A stretch of 64,000 bases of DNA from Pontibacter indicus (lineage in GTDB: Bacteria > Bacteroidota > Bacteroidia > Cytophagales > Hymenobacteraceae). The stretch is taken from positions 310,001 through 374,000 of the forward strand of contig NZ_FTPP01000004.1 of the NCBI RefSeq assembly GCF_900156345.1. The letters run 5' to 3'. Below are positions 26,224-35,711 of the stretch, one piece after another (positions within the stretch are counted from its first letter, which is position 1; the number at the start of each line of letters is the position of its first letter). The translations under genes and the position numbers were made by a program. Below the pieces are notes generated by a model that was not told the origin of the DNA, did not search any database, and saw only the letters and a list, made by a program, of their open reading frames with translations.

Positions 26224-26302
26224 GAGGTGCTTATTCACTGTGGCAAATGTTAAAACCATTTAATTATTCAAAAGCACAAGGTTAATCTTTTACCTGCGAT
26301 TA

Positions 26303-26791
26303 CTAATAGTATACTACAATGCCTTTTCCTTCAGCAGCAAGCTGAAAAGCATCCTTAAATTTTATATAAAGGATGTAGTCCTCTTTATCAAGTTCTAATA
26401 ACGCATTGAGGCTGTTATTAACATAGGCATTGTAGAGCCTTTGAGATACTATATGATCAAACGTTCCCTCATTATCTGGGAAGCATATTTGCTCATAAAA
26501 TTCGTTGTCTTTGTAGGTTTCAGGATTATCCCAAACCTCTTCAGCTGTGGTAGATAGCAGTCCAGCCAGACTCTGGCGATACTCGCTATAATCAGTGTAG
26601 CTTCTTACATAGAAGCTCATAGCCTCGTCACCTACACAGTACCCTTGAAAAGCGGTACACCTATCTTTAACGTACTCCAAATTGTGTATTAAATATGTTC
26701 CCGAATTTTCAAAGGATTGTAGGTGCATTGAGTATGTGTCTACTTCTGCTACCTGCTGAACATTCAAAAGTACAGTAACATCTAAGCCCAT
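26303..26791 (-). CDS. Unknown protein
   Basis: 162 residues, acidic and Tyr-rich, no signal peptide. Segments such as EYVKDRCTAFQGYCVGDEAM and SYTDYSEYRQSLAGLLSTTA show no motif I recognise. It overlaps the upstream gene by 10 bp, so the two are translationally coupled and likely work together. Cargo of the island, function unknown. Confidence 0.6.
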   Translation of the reverse strand: MGLDVTVLLNVQQVAEVDTYSMHLQSFENSGTYLIHNLEYVKDRCTAFQGYCVGDEAMSFYVRSYTDYSEYRQSLAGLLSTTAEEVWDNPETYKDNEFYEQICFPDNEGTFDHIVSQRLYNAYVNNSLNALLELDKEDYILYIKFKDAFQLAAEGKGIVVYY

Positions 26792-27246
26792 CCCTTTTCT
26801 CCCTTCACAATGACAACTATATTACCAGTGGTGATATTAAATCCCTTGTGAAAAATGCCATTGGTCTCCCAAGTTAACGTAGCTATAGTAGGTGTCCTGT
26901 AAATATGGCCTATGTATACTTCTCCTTCAACTTCTAACTCAATAATGTCCCATCGATAATCATTTACCGCTCCTTCAGAAGCGTTACTCATCTCTTGTTC
27001 GTAGGTGATGGAGGGTATATAACCTACTTCTTCTTTCACCACTTTAATAATGTCTTTGCCTAACTGTCCAATACGCTCATCATAGCAGAAGCTTACAGTG
27101 CTCTCTGTGACCCAGCGGTCCAAGAAAGCAAATGGATTAGGCTCTTGAATCTCTCTCATTTTATCTACATTGTACCAATGTGTGCTTAGCACTTCGCATG
27201 CCTCATGAGTTAGCTTTTTATATGTTATTCTATTTGATAGTGACAT
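26782..27246 (-). CDS. Unknown protein, coupled to the following gene
   Basis: 154 residues. It starts MSLSNRITYKKLTHEACEVL and includes PFAFLDRWVTESTVSFCYDE and a strand-rich C-terminus (IIELEVEGEVYIGHIYRTPT). No recognisable domain. Its stop lies 10 bp inside the next gene on the same strand (26303-26791), giving a two-gene unit. The 250-bp AT-rich stretch upstream probably holds the promoter. Confidence 0.6.
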   Translation of the reverse strand: MSLSNRITYKKLTHEACEVLSTHWYNVDKMREIQEPNPFAFLDRWVTESTVSFCYDERIGQLGKDIIKVVKEEVGYIPSITYEQEMSNASEGAVNDYRWDIIELEVEGEVYIGHIYRTPTIATLTWETNGIFHKGFNITTGNIVVIVKGEKGWA

Positions 27247-27552
27247 ATTATATTAAGTTCTTTTTGTGATTATTGCATCGATCTAAATCAATAATATGTT
27301 TTTCTAAATAGAAGTAAGTGATAAGTCGGAAAGATTATGAAATATAAACTGTAGGACATCAATATTTTGCGGAACGTAGGCCATCGATAATGCCGCTCTT
27401 ATTCATAATTTGTAATGCGTTTTTAATCTTTAAGTAGATTTTTGACCTACTTGGAAAAATCTCACTTTTTTCACTTCTCATTAAGTAAATGTCCTGAATA
27501 AAACATAGAATTGGATGTGAGCGGTTGCCGCAGTCACATATACTTATTACCA

Positions 27553-28398
27553 ATGTCTTTAATACCAGATTACTTTGTTCACACAACCTATGAGGATCTA
27601 ACCAAAGGGGCAAGGAAGATAAAGCGCACAAGCCGCTATGAAGTCGAGCGATACGAAGAGAAAACAGACAGCAAGGCTGATGAAATTAACGACCTGTTCG
27701 GGATTAAATGCGTCCCTGCGACGGCATGGACTGACCGCGCATACCATGACAGGCGAATAGAATACAAGATTGAGCAAATTAAGCAAGAGGGATACAGAAA
27801 CGGCACTAAGTGCCAAACAGGGGGCAAGGGTTCTTGCTACGTCATGCCTGCTGGCTATTCCAATGATTACATAGCCTTTACGTTAGACGGGGAACGGGTT
27901 GATGCTGAAATATGGACTACTCCAGAAGCCGCCGTTGTGGAATGGAACGGGGAAAGCGTTAGGTCCCCATTTTTCAATGCGTCCTTTATCGAGATAATGC
28001 TCATACACCGATCATTGCCGCTCCCAGACAAGTTCTCGCACGAAAACAGGATTGGCATGATGAACCTCTTTTGTGAGGATGCCTACGGTGAGAAGCTCAT
28101 GGAGTACAGCGATGATTTAAACAAGATAAGCCGAAACTTAGAAGTAACTGACGAAGATAGGGAGTACTATAACAGCCTTTGCACTACGCTGCATAGAAAG
28201 TACGGGGGCGATATGAGCATCTACAACGTGCCTTTCTACTTCTACCATGAAGAGGTTGAAGATTCCCTTATCTCACATGGGGACTACGAAGGGAAGAATT
28301 ACGTTTGCAGGTTTCGTACAACGAAAGGAGATAATGGCAAACAGGTTTTCAACGTTTATTTGTATAAGAAGCACTACTATAATTTATATAAACCATAA
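27553..28398 (+). CDS. Unknown protein, composition unlike its neighbours
   Basis: 281 residues from ATG 27553 (MSLIPDYFVHTTYEDL). An ATG at 27511 would add 14 residues and is possible. The sequence is rich in Tyr and charged residues, with TKCQTGGKGSCYVMPAGYSN and EDREYYNSLCTTLHRKYGGD among its more distinctive parts. No family recognised. The gene is visibly more GC-rich than the surrounding island genes and faces away from its left neighbours, so it may have come from another source. Confidence 0.6.
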   Translation: MSLIPDYFVHTTYEDLTKGARKIKRTSRYEVERYEEKTDSKADEINDLFGIKCVPATAWTDRAYHDRRIEYKIEQIKQEGYRNGTKCQTGGKGSCYVMPAGYSNDYIAFTLDGERVDAEIWTTPEAAVVEWNGESVRSPFFNASFIEIMLIHRSLPLPDKFSHENRIGMMNLFCEDAYGEKLMEYSDDLNKISRNLEVTDEDREYYNSLCTTLHRKYGGDMSIYNVPFYFYHEEVEDSLISHGDYEGKNYVCRFRTTKGDNGKQVFNVYLYKKHYYNLYKP

Positions 28399-28836
28399 CG
28401 TGGGGTTATAGCTCCCATAAGTGCCAGATACAGCACCGTCCCTTGGGGGTATCCTGGCAGGGGGAGGTAAAAAAAGGGGGTGGGGGTCAAAACGGGGGCT
28501 TCTGTAAACACAATTTTTATAAAATTTTCGTTTTGGGTGGGAGTGGCACAAAATATGCCCGAATTTGCCCCAAAATTGATCCAGTGGCGGCGTTTTGTTG
28601 CTCAAGGTGTGTTCCTTGGGGCAGGCCGACCTCATCCATAAACGCCTTATTTTTTTTCGTCTATCAGCAAGCTTTGGAAAGCCGTCCCTTTTTCTGTCAA
28701 CTCCGAATTCAAAGGTTTTATTCTTTCTTAATAAGCATGTAAAAGCTTTTTTCGAGTCAGGTGGACCTTTTCAAGAGGTTGTATTGTATTCAAACGATCA
28801 TTTTGCCATATTCCCTAATCTAAAGAGTGATTGTGT
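28399..28836. other. Intergenic region with clustered G runs
   Basis: About 440 bp without a convincing gene. It holds five runs of five G at 28445-28498 and a mixed-composition stretch around 28560-28640. It ends in an AT-rich promoter-like stretch before the gene at 28837. Confidence 0.5.
28445..28498 (+). other. Potential G-quadruplex cluster
   Basis: GGGGG runs at 28445-28449, 28460-28464, 28476-28480, 28482-28486 and 28494-28498, with gaps of 10, 11, 1 and 7 bases. Such density is striking in an AT-rich island and matches the general pattern for G-quadruplex formation on the plus strand. Confidence 0.6.
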
Positions 28837-29196
28837 ATGGATAAGCTAAAGCTACGGGAATATTTGCAGAGCAATACGACAAGGCTGTTTATGATTGGTG
28901 GCAGGGCTTCTGAGGATATGTACCCAAAGAAGAAGCAAATAGAACTGGCAATGGCAGGGCGGCCTTTTGAGTTCGTTTATGATGGGCCAGTTAGGCGTGT
29001 GAAGCCGTTTCAAGCGAAGTTGTGGGTAAGTCCCGCTCCTAAAATTGGAAGTTATGCAGGTTTTGGGTACATGAACTATCTTGACCCTTTAAATAGAAAT
29101 GGGTTGGAAGCAATGCAGTCCTTAGAATCCGCATGTAAGTCTTATGAACAGGAGTTTGGCTATTATCCTGAAAACGTCTTGTTAATTCGTGTATAG
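28837..29196 (+). CDS. Unknown small protein
   Basis: 119 residues from ATG 28837 (MDKLKLREYLQSNTTRLFMI). A TTG two codons earlier is possible. Basic N-terminal half (YPKKKQIELAMAGRPFEFVY), then GPVRRVKPFQAKLWVSPAP. No domain recognised. It converges on the methyltransferase gene across a long perfect hairpin, so it forms its own short unit. Confidence 0.6.
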   Translation: MDKLKLREYLQSNTTRLFMIGGRASEDMYPKKKQIELAMAGRPFEFVYDGPVRRVKPFQAKLWVSPAPKIGSYAGFGYMNYLDPLNRNGLEAMQSLESACKSYEQEFGYYPENVLLIRV

Positions 29197-29212
29197 ACAG
29201 TTAAAGCTACAG

Positions 29213-29265
29213 AATTCAAATGCAAGCGCCACTGAATTTAGTTAAGTGGCGCTTGCATTTGAATT
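29213..29265. terminator. Bidirectional hairpin, 21-bp perfect stem
   Basis: Arms 29213-29233 and 29245-29265 are perfectly complementary around an 11-nt loop. It sits exactly between the convergent gene at 28837 and the methyltransferase gene. It lacks a long T run, so termination may rely on the stem alone. Confidence 0.75.
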
Positions 29266-29272
29266 AAGGTAA

Positions 29273-30931
29273 CTACTTTTTCTTGCGATTTATTCTACGA
29301 TTAGAGAGCTTCCTCCATACATTTCGAAAGCGAGTGGCCTCTTCTTTAGAATATCCCAATTGGTCTATCAATAGTGCTCTATCAACTATATTAAGTACTT
29401 CTTCAATTCTCTTTTCCCTCATAAGCTGGTCAATATGATTGAAATCAACCGCGTCCTCTCTTATGAGCATTGGCAGTGGTAATTCTTCAACTTCTGTCGG
29501 TTCGAAAGTTAGTACCCCTCCACCATAGCTACGACCTAAGATTTCTGAAAATGCAAAAGTTAAAGAGTTTAAGAAAGAAACGACTGCTAACTGAGGATTA
29601 ACATTTGGGTTGAATCTAACGCGGTGTATCGTGTCCGTGGAGGATGCATCTCCTTGATTCAACACTAACTTAGGAAACTCATTCACTTGACGTAATGCGA
29701 AACCATCTGGCCTACTTACTGATGGGGTAATATACCATCGCTTGCGTATTTTACATTTATAGCCTGTATGGTGCTTCTTACTCTCACCATAAGTAATGTA
29801 TTCTTGACAGACGTGGGGTAATTCATCTGCTGGGACATTTGGAGGTAGGAATAAGTATGTAGTGTTTTGAGAATTAGAGTTATCTATAAAATCTTGCTCA
29901 TTAAAGGTAATTCCCTTTAATTGAGGCGACTTACTTACGACCCGTCGTACATATTCCTCTAAATGTCTTTCTCTAACCTGTTGTTCTTTTAGCATAAAGA
30001 ACTCGTTGCGGCCTGTTACAATGCCTACATCTACCTGCATGTAAGAGCCACAGGTTCTTATAGTCTCATCATCCTTTGTAACACGCATGAGGTGTATTTC
30101 CTCTATATCCAAGAAGTACTTAGTCCATTTCTCACGGGTATGGTCTATTGCTTTTATAGGAGCTTCTTGGATGCGAGCAACATCTAATTCTAAAAGCTCT
30201 TCCAGATTATTTAGCTCAACAACTCTGATACCCTGATTATCCTCTACTTGCTTATCACATAGTAATATAACAACCTCCTGCTGTATACCTTGAAATACAA
30301 GTTTTTTGAAAGTTACTATTGTGATTCTTTGGAAGAAGTGCGAAAGGAAAACGCGTGTATCAGCTGCATACTTTACCTGAAATAGCTCAGCAGGTATAAC
30401 CATCCCAAGCCTACCATTATCAGAGAGTTTATTAGCTGCTATAACCAAAAACGGTACCCAGATATTAGTTAGCTTATTAGGTATGATTCCTAACTCTGAC
30501 ATCAATGTTATTGCCAGATCTCGATGTTTCTCGGGGAAATTCTGATAACGTATAAAAGGCGGATTGCCAATTACTACATCATAGGTAGTGTCTTCAGGTA
30601 AGTCCCTAACAAAGCGGAAAAAATCTGAGTTAAGAATAGTAGTAGAATTAAGACCAAATACAGCAGCACGCTCTTTTGCTTTTGCGGCCTCTTCTTCAAT
30701 CAATTCTACAGCTTGTATGTGCCCGTGCAAGTTCTCCTGATTTAAACCTAAATCAAGGAAACGTTCAATGGCTGCTTCTATAAAATTGCCATCTCCACAA
30801 CTTGGCTCGAGTACCCTCTCTTCTGTATTTCTGATAGCCCATCTACAAATAAAATCCGCTATCGGCTTAGGAGTATAGTATCCTCCTCTAAGCTTATTAC
30901 TATCAATCTTTGCCTCTAATGCCACCCCCAT
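29273..30931 (-). CDS. Adenine-specific DNA methyltransferase of an Eco57I-like system
   Basis: 552 residues. It has a class gamma N6-adenine methyltransferase layout: SAM motif X/I in GGYYTPKPIADFICRWA and RVLEPSCGDGNFIEAA (40-54), and catalytic motif IV IGNPPFIRYQ (NPPF 123-126). A C-terminal target-recognition half follows (about 270-510). Its size is close to M.Eco57I (about 544), the companion that methylates both strands of the target. It lies 2 bp downstream of the type IIG enzyme on the same strand. It protects host or element DNA. The recognition sequence cannot be read from this. Confidence 0.9.
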   Translation of the reverse strand: MGVALEAKIDSNKLRGGYYTPKPIADFICRWAIRNTEERVLEPSCGDGNFIEAAIERFLDLGLNQENLHGHIQAVELIEEEAAKAKERAAVFGLNSTTILNSDFFRFVRDLPEDTTYDVVIGNPPFIRYQNFPEKHRDLAITLMSELGIIPNKLTNIWVPFLVIAANKLSDNGRLGMVIPAELFQVKYAADTRVFLSHFFQRITIVTFKKLVFQGIQQEVVILLCDKQVEDNQGIRVVELNNLEELLELDVARIQEAPIKAIDHTREKWTKYFLDIEEIHLMRVTKDDETIRTCGSYMQVDVGIVTGRNEFFMLKEQQVRERHLEEYVRRVVSKSPQLKGITFNEQDFIDNSNSQNTTYLFLPPNVPADELPHVCQEYITYGESKKHHTGYKCKIRKRWYITPSVSRPDGFALRQVNEFPKLVLNQGDASSTDTIHRVRFNPNVNPQLAVVSFLNSLTFAFSEILGRSYGGGVLTFEPTEVEELPLPMLIREDAVDFNHIDQLMREKRIEEVLNIVDRALLIDQLGYSKEEATRFRNVWRKLSNRRINRKKK

Positions 30932-30933
30932 TA

Positions 30934-33900
30934 TTATTCCTCGTTTATAGGGGCATAAAGTAGTTCATCCCCTGTTACTGTTTCTATATCTTCTTGAGAC
31001 AGTCCATAAAGCATATTTACCTGTTCAATTAATCGGTTGTATAAGAGTTTATTCTTGCGTTGAAGTCCTTCTCTCTTAGAAGATATAGTTGTGATTCTGA
31101 TTTCTTTTTTCGTGTCAATAATGTTTCTCACAGTACCAACAACCTCATCATGGATTCTTCGATCAGTTGAGGATGCAAAGTTAATCTTTCTAATCGGGAG
31201 CTCCGAAATAAATTGTTTGCCATGCGAATAATAATCCCCTTCAAACTCACTTGTTTTTGCTCTGACCATGGCTTCAAAAATTGGATGGCTTAGAATCGCC
31301 ATGATGTAAAACGGGGAATATTCTGTTTTGCTGATTATAGAATAATAAGGCCCATTTCCTCCACCTGTGAACTGAAAGTTTGATTCATCGAAAATGTACT
31401 TAGGCTCCTTTGAGAGAACAGAGAATATTATTTTGGTAGAGTTTATGAACTTGTTTAAACTTTGTGTTCTACCAAATTGATACCATATGGGTTCTTTTGT
31501 AATCTTGTCTCTAACTCCATTCATATTTCTCTTTACAAGTTTGTGTTTGTAGTGACTCAAATATGCCCAACATAGAGGAAACTCTAACTTCAAAGTATCC
31601 TCATCAATGAGTGCTGCTTTTCCATCTTTTTCTCTATAGGGGTAGATTAAATATGTATTTGCTTCTATAGTATCGAAGACTTTAAACGATACGTCCATTA
31701 CACATGGGAGACAGATGCCCCGCTCTATTTCCCAGACTCTATCTTCCTTATCAGTAAAAGTTATAGTGCTCTCAGTCTCATAGTCAGGCTCAAAAATAAA
31801 TATTTTGTCTGCGCTGGTTTGTAAACCCACTGGTATATCAGCTATGGAGAGAAGGGGGGTGACACTCCCTGTTCTTATTCGTTCAAATATTTCCTGTGTC
31901 TCGGGTAAAACGAACATCCAAGGAGCTTTAGTAAGCTCACTGTTCTTGTAAATGATTGGTGCTGGCTCTTTTATTAAATCTTTTACTAATTCTCTAACTC
32001 TGATGAAAGAAAAAACCTCTTTATCCTGTTTACTCAAGATTAAGATTGTTGTATAAGTTGATCGTGCTGGGAATACCTGCAAAACACCAAAATATATCAG
32101 CTTTTCTAAAGAGCTTTTAGTAATGATATGATTACGTAAGCTGCTTCCACCTTTCAGCGTAAAAAATTTGTTTGGAACAATATAACCAAGATAACCAGTA
32201 GAGTTAAGTAAAGACAATGATCTTTCGATGAATAGATAATATTTATCGAAAGACTTTTCTACTATTACACTATAATTTGATTTTTTACTTTGGTAGTATT
32301 TGACTTCCTCAGGTGCATATTTGACCATGTGCTGGATGCGCACATAGGGAGGATTTCCTATAATAGCGTCAAAACCTTTGATTTTAAGAAATGGGAATTC
32401 ATCCTGCCAATCGAAAGGCTTTATTCTATGCAGTAATGTATTGTCTTCAAGTGCAGACCGATTAAAAGAAAAGTAATTATTATCAATAAGGGAATTACCA
32501 CATTTTACTGTTTCAGCCAAACTGGGGAGCACTTTCGATTTGCAAAGACTGATATGCTCATTGATAGTTGACGAATTTTCATCCTCCAAGAGTTTCAAAA
32601 GTAATCCAAATTGAGCGACCTCAACAGCATAAGGGTTAATATCAACACCGTATAGACAATTCAGTAATATTGATTGTTTGGCTTTTAATGTTAACCGTAT
32701 TGTTTCACCTGCTCCTAATCTGGCTAACCCATTTTTTAATTGAGCAGTACTGGCCTTCTCAGTCAGGTACTTTAAAAGGTAATCATACGCAGATATAAGA
32801 AATGTTCCAGATCCAGATGAAATATCAGCTATCTTAAGCTGAAGTACTTCCTCAAAAGATTTGCCATCTACAACATGTATAAGAGTGTCATTAATTATCT
32901 TTCGAACTATTGATTTTGGTGTGGGAACTACGCCATCAGAGGCAGCTACTTCAGGTTCATCAATGATATACACCTGTAATTCATGTTCCACAACTACTCT
33001 ACTTCCTAAAAAGCGTTCGTAGATTTGACTCAGTATTTCAGGATCTACAACAGAAAAATCGTATGGACTTAGAGGATAGTACAGTTCATTGAATATGTCA
33101 ATGAGGACCTGAGAATCCAGTATTAGTTTAAGAGCGAGCTCATCCTCAATAAAGTTGAATAGACCTGAATTATATTTTTTATCTGCTTTAATGAAAAGAG
33201 CTTTTAAGTCTTCATATCCATTTACCTCCTTAAGGTTCTCATATTTTTCAATTTCCCTGTCTTCACAAATACGAAGAAAGATAATGCGGTTTAACAAGCG
33301 TTGAACCTGAAAGTTGATTTCCTCTTCATTCAACTTAGGGTTATTAGTTAAAATATTTTGGGCTAATTTCAGCCTCCAGCTCCTAATTTGGATTAAAAAG
33401 TATTCATCGAAAGCATATGAGCCATGTAGTTCTTGGCCGAAAGCTTTTTCGATTGTGCCACTTGATACAGATTCATAGGATAGCAAATCATACAGTTCGT
33501 CAAAGTTTTTTACAAATTCACTATAGTGGAAGGTTTTATGACGAGCAACGTGGGGGTGGTCAGTAGGGTCAGGTTTCGTCCGACAGTCATACACATTTAG
33601 ATATTCAAAGTTTGTAAGAACTGACATATTTAAATTAGCGCTCCAACCATATCTTCGAGTTTGAAAAGCAGGCTTTAAAGAGCTATTTATTGCTACTGAG
33701 GCCTTCTTAGCTTCAATAAAAAACTTTCGTTCTCCAAACACACGCATTGTGTAGTCAGGATTCTTCATTCTTATTTCATCCTCTTCTTCGACCTCTACTT
33801 CCTCTTCTTGGATGACTTCTCTCAAAAACTGTGATTTTCCTGCCTCATTATCCACATCCCATCCAAAAATCTTTAATAAAGGGTTTAAGAAGTCTATCCT

Positions 33901-34011
33901 TAATTGAGCTTCTTTGTAGCGGTCACTTTTATAAAATGATTCTTGATCAGCAAAGGCCTCTACAAGTCTTTTGAGATGTTCAAGTGCTTCTTCTCTTCTT
34001 ATTAAACGCAT
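30934..34011 (-). CDS. Eco57I-like type IIG restriction-modification enzyme
   Basis: 1025 residues in one chain. An N-terminal nuclease of PD-(D/E)xK type has Pro85-Asp86 in KNPDYTM and Glu100-x-Lys102 in FFIEAKKA. A helical linker follows. The N6-adenine methyltransferase has motif I ADISSGSGTFL (395-405) and IGNPPYVRIQ with NPPY 553-556. The C-terminal target-recognition region runs from about residue 700 to 1000. Length and partner match R.Eco57I (about 997) with its separate methylase. It cuts DNA lacking the cognate methylation at a fixed distance from the site. First gene of the two-gene operon. Confidence 0.92.
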   Translation of the reverse strand: MRLIRREEALEHLKRLVEAFADQESFYKSDRYKEAQLRIDFLNPLLKIFGWDVDNEAGKSQFLREVIQEEEVEVEEEDEIRMKNPDYTMRVFGERKFFIEAKKASVAINSSLKPAFQTRRYGWSANLNMSVLTNFEYLNVYDCRTKPDPTDHPHVARHKTFHYSEFVKNFDELYDLLSYESVSSGTIEKAFGQELHGSYAFDEYFLIQIRSWRLKLAQNILTNNPKLNEEEINFQVQRLLNRIIFLRICEDREIEKYENLKEVNGYEDLKALFIKADKKYNSGLFNFIEDELALKLILDSQVLIDIFNELYYPLSPYDFSVVDPEILSQIYERFLGSRVVVEHELQVYIIDEPEVAASDGVVPTPKSIVRKIINDTLIHVVDGKSFEEVLQLKIADISSGSGTFLISAYDYLLKYLTEKASTAQLKNGLARLGAGETIRLTLKAKQSILLNCLYGVDINPYAVEVAQFGLLLKLLEDENSSTINEHISLCKSKVLPSLAETVKCGNSLIDNNYFSFNRSALEDNTLLHRIKPFDWQDEFPFLKIKGFDAIIGNPPYVRIQHMVKYAPEEVKYYQSKKSNYSVIVEKSFDKYYLFIERSLSLLNSTGYLGYIVPNKFFTLKGGSSLRNHIITKSSLEKLIYFGVLQVFPARSTYTTILILSKQDKEVFSFIRVRELVKDLIKEPAPIIYKNSELTKAPWMFVLPETQEIFERIRTGSVTPLLSIADIPVGLQTSADKIFIFEPDYETESTITFTDKEDRVWEIERGICLPCVMDVSFKVFDTIEANTYLIYPYREKDGKAALIDEDTLKLEFPLCWAYLSHYKHKLVKRNMNGVRDKITKEPIWYQFGRTQSLNKFINSTKIIFSVLSKEPKYIFDESNFQFTGGGNGPYYSIISKTEYSPFYIMAILSHPIFEAMVRAKTSEFEGDYYSHGKQFISELPIRKINFASSTDRRIHDEVVGTVRNIIDTKKEIRITTISSKREGLQRKNKLLYNRLIEQVNMLYGLSQEDIETVTGDELLYAPINEE

Positions 34012-34480
34012 CGGCTATATCTTTTATAACACTAAGTGTGTCCTGATATTAATCAGTAATGGTAATTATTCAAAGAAATAAATATAGGCATTTATTAGGG
34101 GTAAGCCAATGTAGTTCTTCATTGTAAAGCTAATACAAGCATACACGTACAAGTATACACGCAGTGAGAACAGCCTAACTTAATCGAGTTCGGTTATAGC
34201 GTTCAATTCTTAGCAACGAGTGGAATACAAAACAGAGAATGAGTTGTATTGAAAAGCGTAGGGGGGAGAAATGCGAGAGGTTGTGTGTGATTTTGTATAA
34301 CCAGAAATCCATCTTAAAATTCTCTACAGAATAACCGTAGAAGATTAGTTTTTGAGGTGGACAAAATCGGAATCTACGTCTTCTTTTATGAAGCGCAATT
34401 GAATTGAGTGTATGTTCTGAACTAATTTTTATAATCTGATTATGATAGTAAAAAGAAAGCTCAGTAATAAGCTTTTACAA
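34012..34480. other. AT-rich intergenic region upstream of the restriction operon
   Basis: About 470 bp with no gene. Just upstream of the restriction enzyme start (34045-34060) is a short palindrome, CTGAT-ATTA-ATCAG, that could be a control site, though no controller (C) protein gene is adjacent. Confidence 0.45.
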
Positions 34481-34729
34481 TTAGTCTTTTAATTCAGATA
34501 AATCAATCAAGTCAAGGTAAGGGTTTAAGCAACTTTGGCTCTTAAAGCTTCTGGTTCGCTCTACACTGTTGCTGTTGGGATTATACCATATTTCTGCAAA
34601 GAACTTTCCCATGTGGTATAAAACGATGCTATAAGACGCTTCACTCCTGATAGCGAGAAAAGATCCATGCTCCCAAACCGCTGCAATTCGTTCAGCCTGA
34701 GGTTTTAAGTTAAATTCGTATAGTTCCAT
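34481..34729 (-). CDS. Unknown small protein
   Basis: 82 residues, MELYEFNLKPQAERIAAVWE at the start, soluble, no motif recognised; SYSIVLYHMGKFFAEIWYNP in the middle is strand-rich. It lies 30 bp downstream of the HNH gene on the same strand and is probably co-transcribed, so it might be a partner or inhibitor of that protein. Confidence 0.6.
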   Translation of the reverse strand: MELYEFNLKPQAERIAAVWEHGSFLAIRSEASYSIVLYHMGKFFAEIWYNPNSNSVERTRSFKSQSCLNPYLDLIDLSELKD

Positions 34730-34759
34730 AAGGAGTCATACGAAAAGTAACCTCAACAC

Positions 34760-35539
34760 TTATCGACTATATATTTTTGTTTTTAAACTTGCATAACCTG
34801 TGCCATCACAACTAAAGCAAACGCCATCATAATAATAGTAGTATTCAGGTAAATATCCCGATCCAACGCATCTTAAACAGGTCTTATGTTTGGTCGTTGT
34901 ATTGAATTCAAAATTCTCGTACACAACGATTTTGATACTTTCATGAAGATTCTGGTGACATTCAGCGCACAACAATTTAAGGCTCTCATTCGGGTAATGC
35001 CAAGGTAGGCAACCATCTACATAGTAGGTGTGGTGAACATTTGCCCATTTCTTTTTAAGATCGATTTCTTTTCTGTCTTTGTTGGCAAGGTACTGCTCAA
35101 TTTTGGAGAAACATTCAGAATTGCAGATTTCACAAATGCTTTGTTCTCTCTTAATAATACTCTCTCTCTTTTCTCTCCACTCTATAGCCTTGAGCTTTTC
35201 AGCATAATTTAGACTGCTATTTTCGGATAATAATTGTTCATAAGGGGCATAAGTACTTAGGGTGTTACTTTTACCTATTCTATAAGTTACATTACCCTCT
35301 GCATCATAAGTTTCCCAAATAACAGCCCCCTTCAAACCTAATTCAGTTAACTTTTCTCCCCTCTTTAACTCTTTTGTCAAGGTTAGAATAAAATAATATT
35401 TTTGGTATTGCTCGTTGCTTTCCCCCTCTTTATAGCCTTTAAGAAAGGATTCTCCATCTTCATCAAAATAAATTTGATTTGCAAATTGAACCACACCTCT
35501 TTCTTTGAAGAAATTGCTTGCTGTGTCGATTAATTTCAA
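34760..35539 (-). CDS. HNH-type nuclease with DnaJ-like zinc finger
   Basis: 259 residues. The N-terminal 120 residues are of unknown type. An HNH/zinc-finger nuclease core follows: CEIC (Cys136, Cys139), NVHHTYY (His169-His170), LLCAECHQNLHE (Cys191, Cys194, His195, His199). The C-terminus has CLRCVGSGYL (221-230) and CFSCDGTGYA (241-250), the CxxCxGxG modules of the DnaJ central zinc domain. The combination suggests a DNA- or RNA-cutting enzyme with a zinc-ribbon recognition tail. It is the last cargo before attR, with the small gene at 34481 behind it. Confidence 0.75.
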   Translation of the reverse strand: MKLIDTASNFFKERGVVQFANQIYFDEDGESFLKGYKEGESNEQYQKYYFILTLTKELKRGEKLTELGLKGAVIWETYDAEGNVTYRIGKSNTLSTYAPYEQLLSENSSLNYAEKLKAIEWREKRESIIKREQSICEICNSECFSKIEQYLANKDRKEIDLKKKWANVHHTYYVDGCLPWHYPNESLKLLCAECHQNLHESIKIVVYENFEFNTTTKHKTCLRCVGSGYLPEYYYYYDGVCFSCDGTGYASLKTKIYSR

Positions 35540-35682
35540 GACTTATAGTTTAAAGTGCCATAATTATTTAGAAATATAGCTTGCAAACCGCAAAAAGGCT
35601 AATGCTGTCCTGACCTATTTGTGTGACTTCAAAGGTGACTAATGTAGGATAGAAGGAGAGGTGAAACACAGAATTGGAGGGG

Positions 35683-35704
35683 TTGTGTGTACTTTTGTGT
35701 GACC
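35683..35704. repeat. Candidate integrase arm-binding site (right)
   Basis: Matches 15485-15506 at 21 of 22 positions and lies 50 bp inside attR. A looser third version (TTGTATGTCCTTTTGTGTA) occurs outside attL near 15243. Confidence 0.5.
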
Positions 35705-35711
35705 CCCTAAC

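Larger units (their letters stand above)
25723..26302. other. AT-rich intergenic region with repeats
   Basis: About 580 bp with no gene. Its right side faces the stop of the gene at 26303 and its left side holds the promoter region of the leftward cluster. It contains a 9-bp inverted repeat (25995-26032) and an iteron-like inverted array (26164-26223), described separately. Confidence 0.6.

Noticed and set aside
29273..34011. BREX or DISARM identity for the two methyltransferase genes
   Set aside because: No PglZ, BrxC, DrmA/B or helicase genes nearby. The size and order fit the Eco57I pair instead.
34045..34060. C-box for a restriction controller protein
   Set aside because: A short palindrome is present, but there is no adjacent controller gene and the arms are only 5 bp. 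Kept only as a note.
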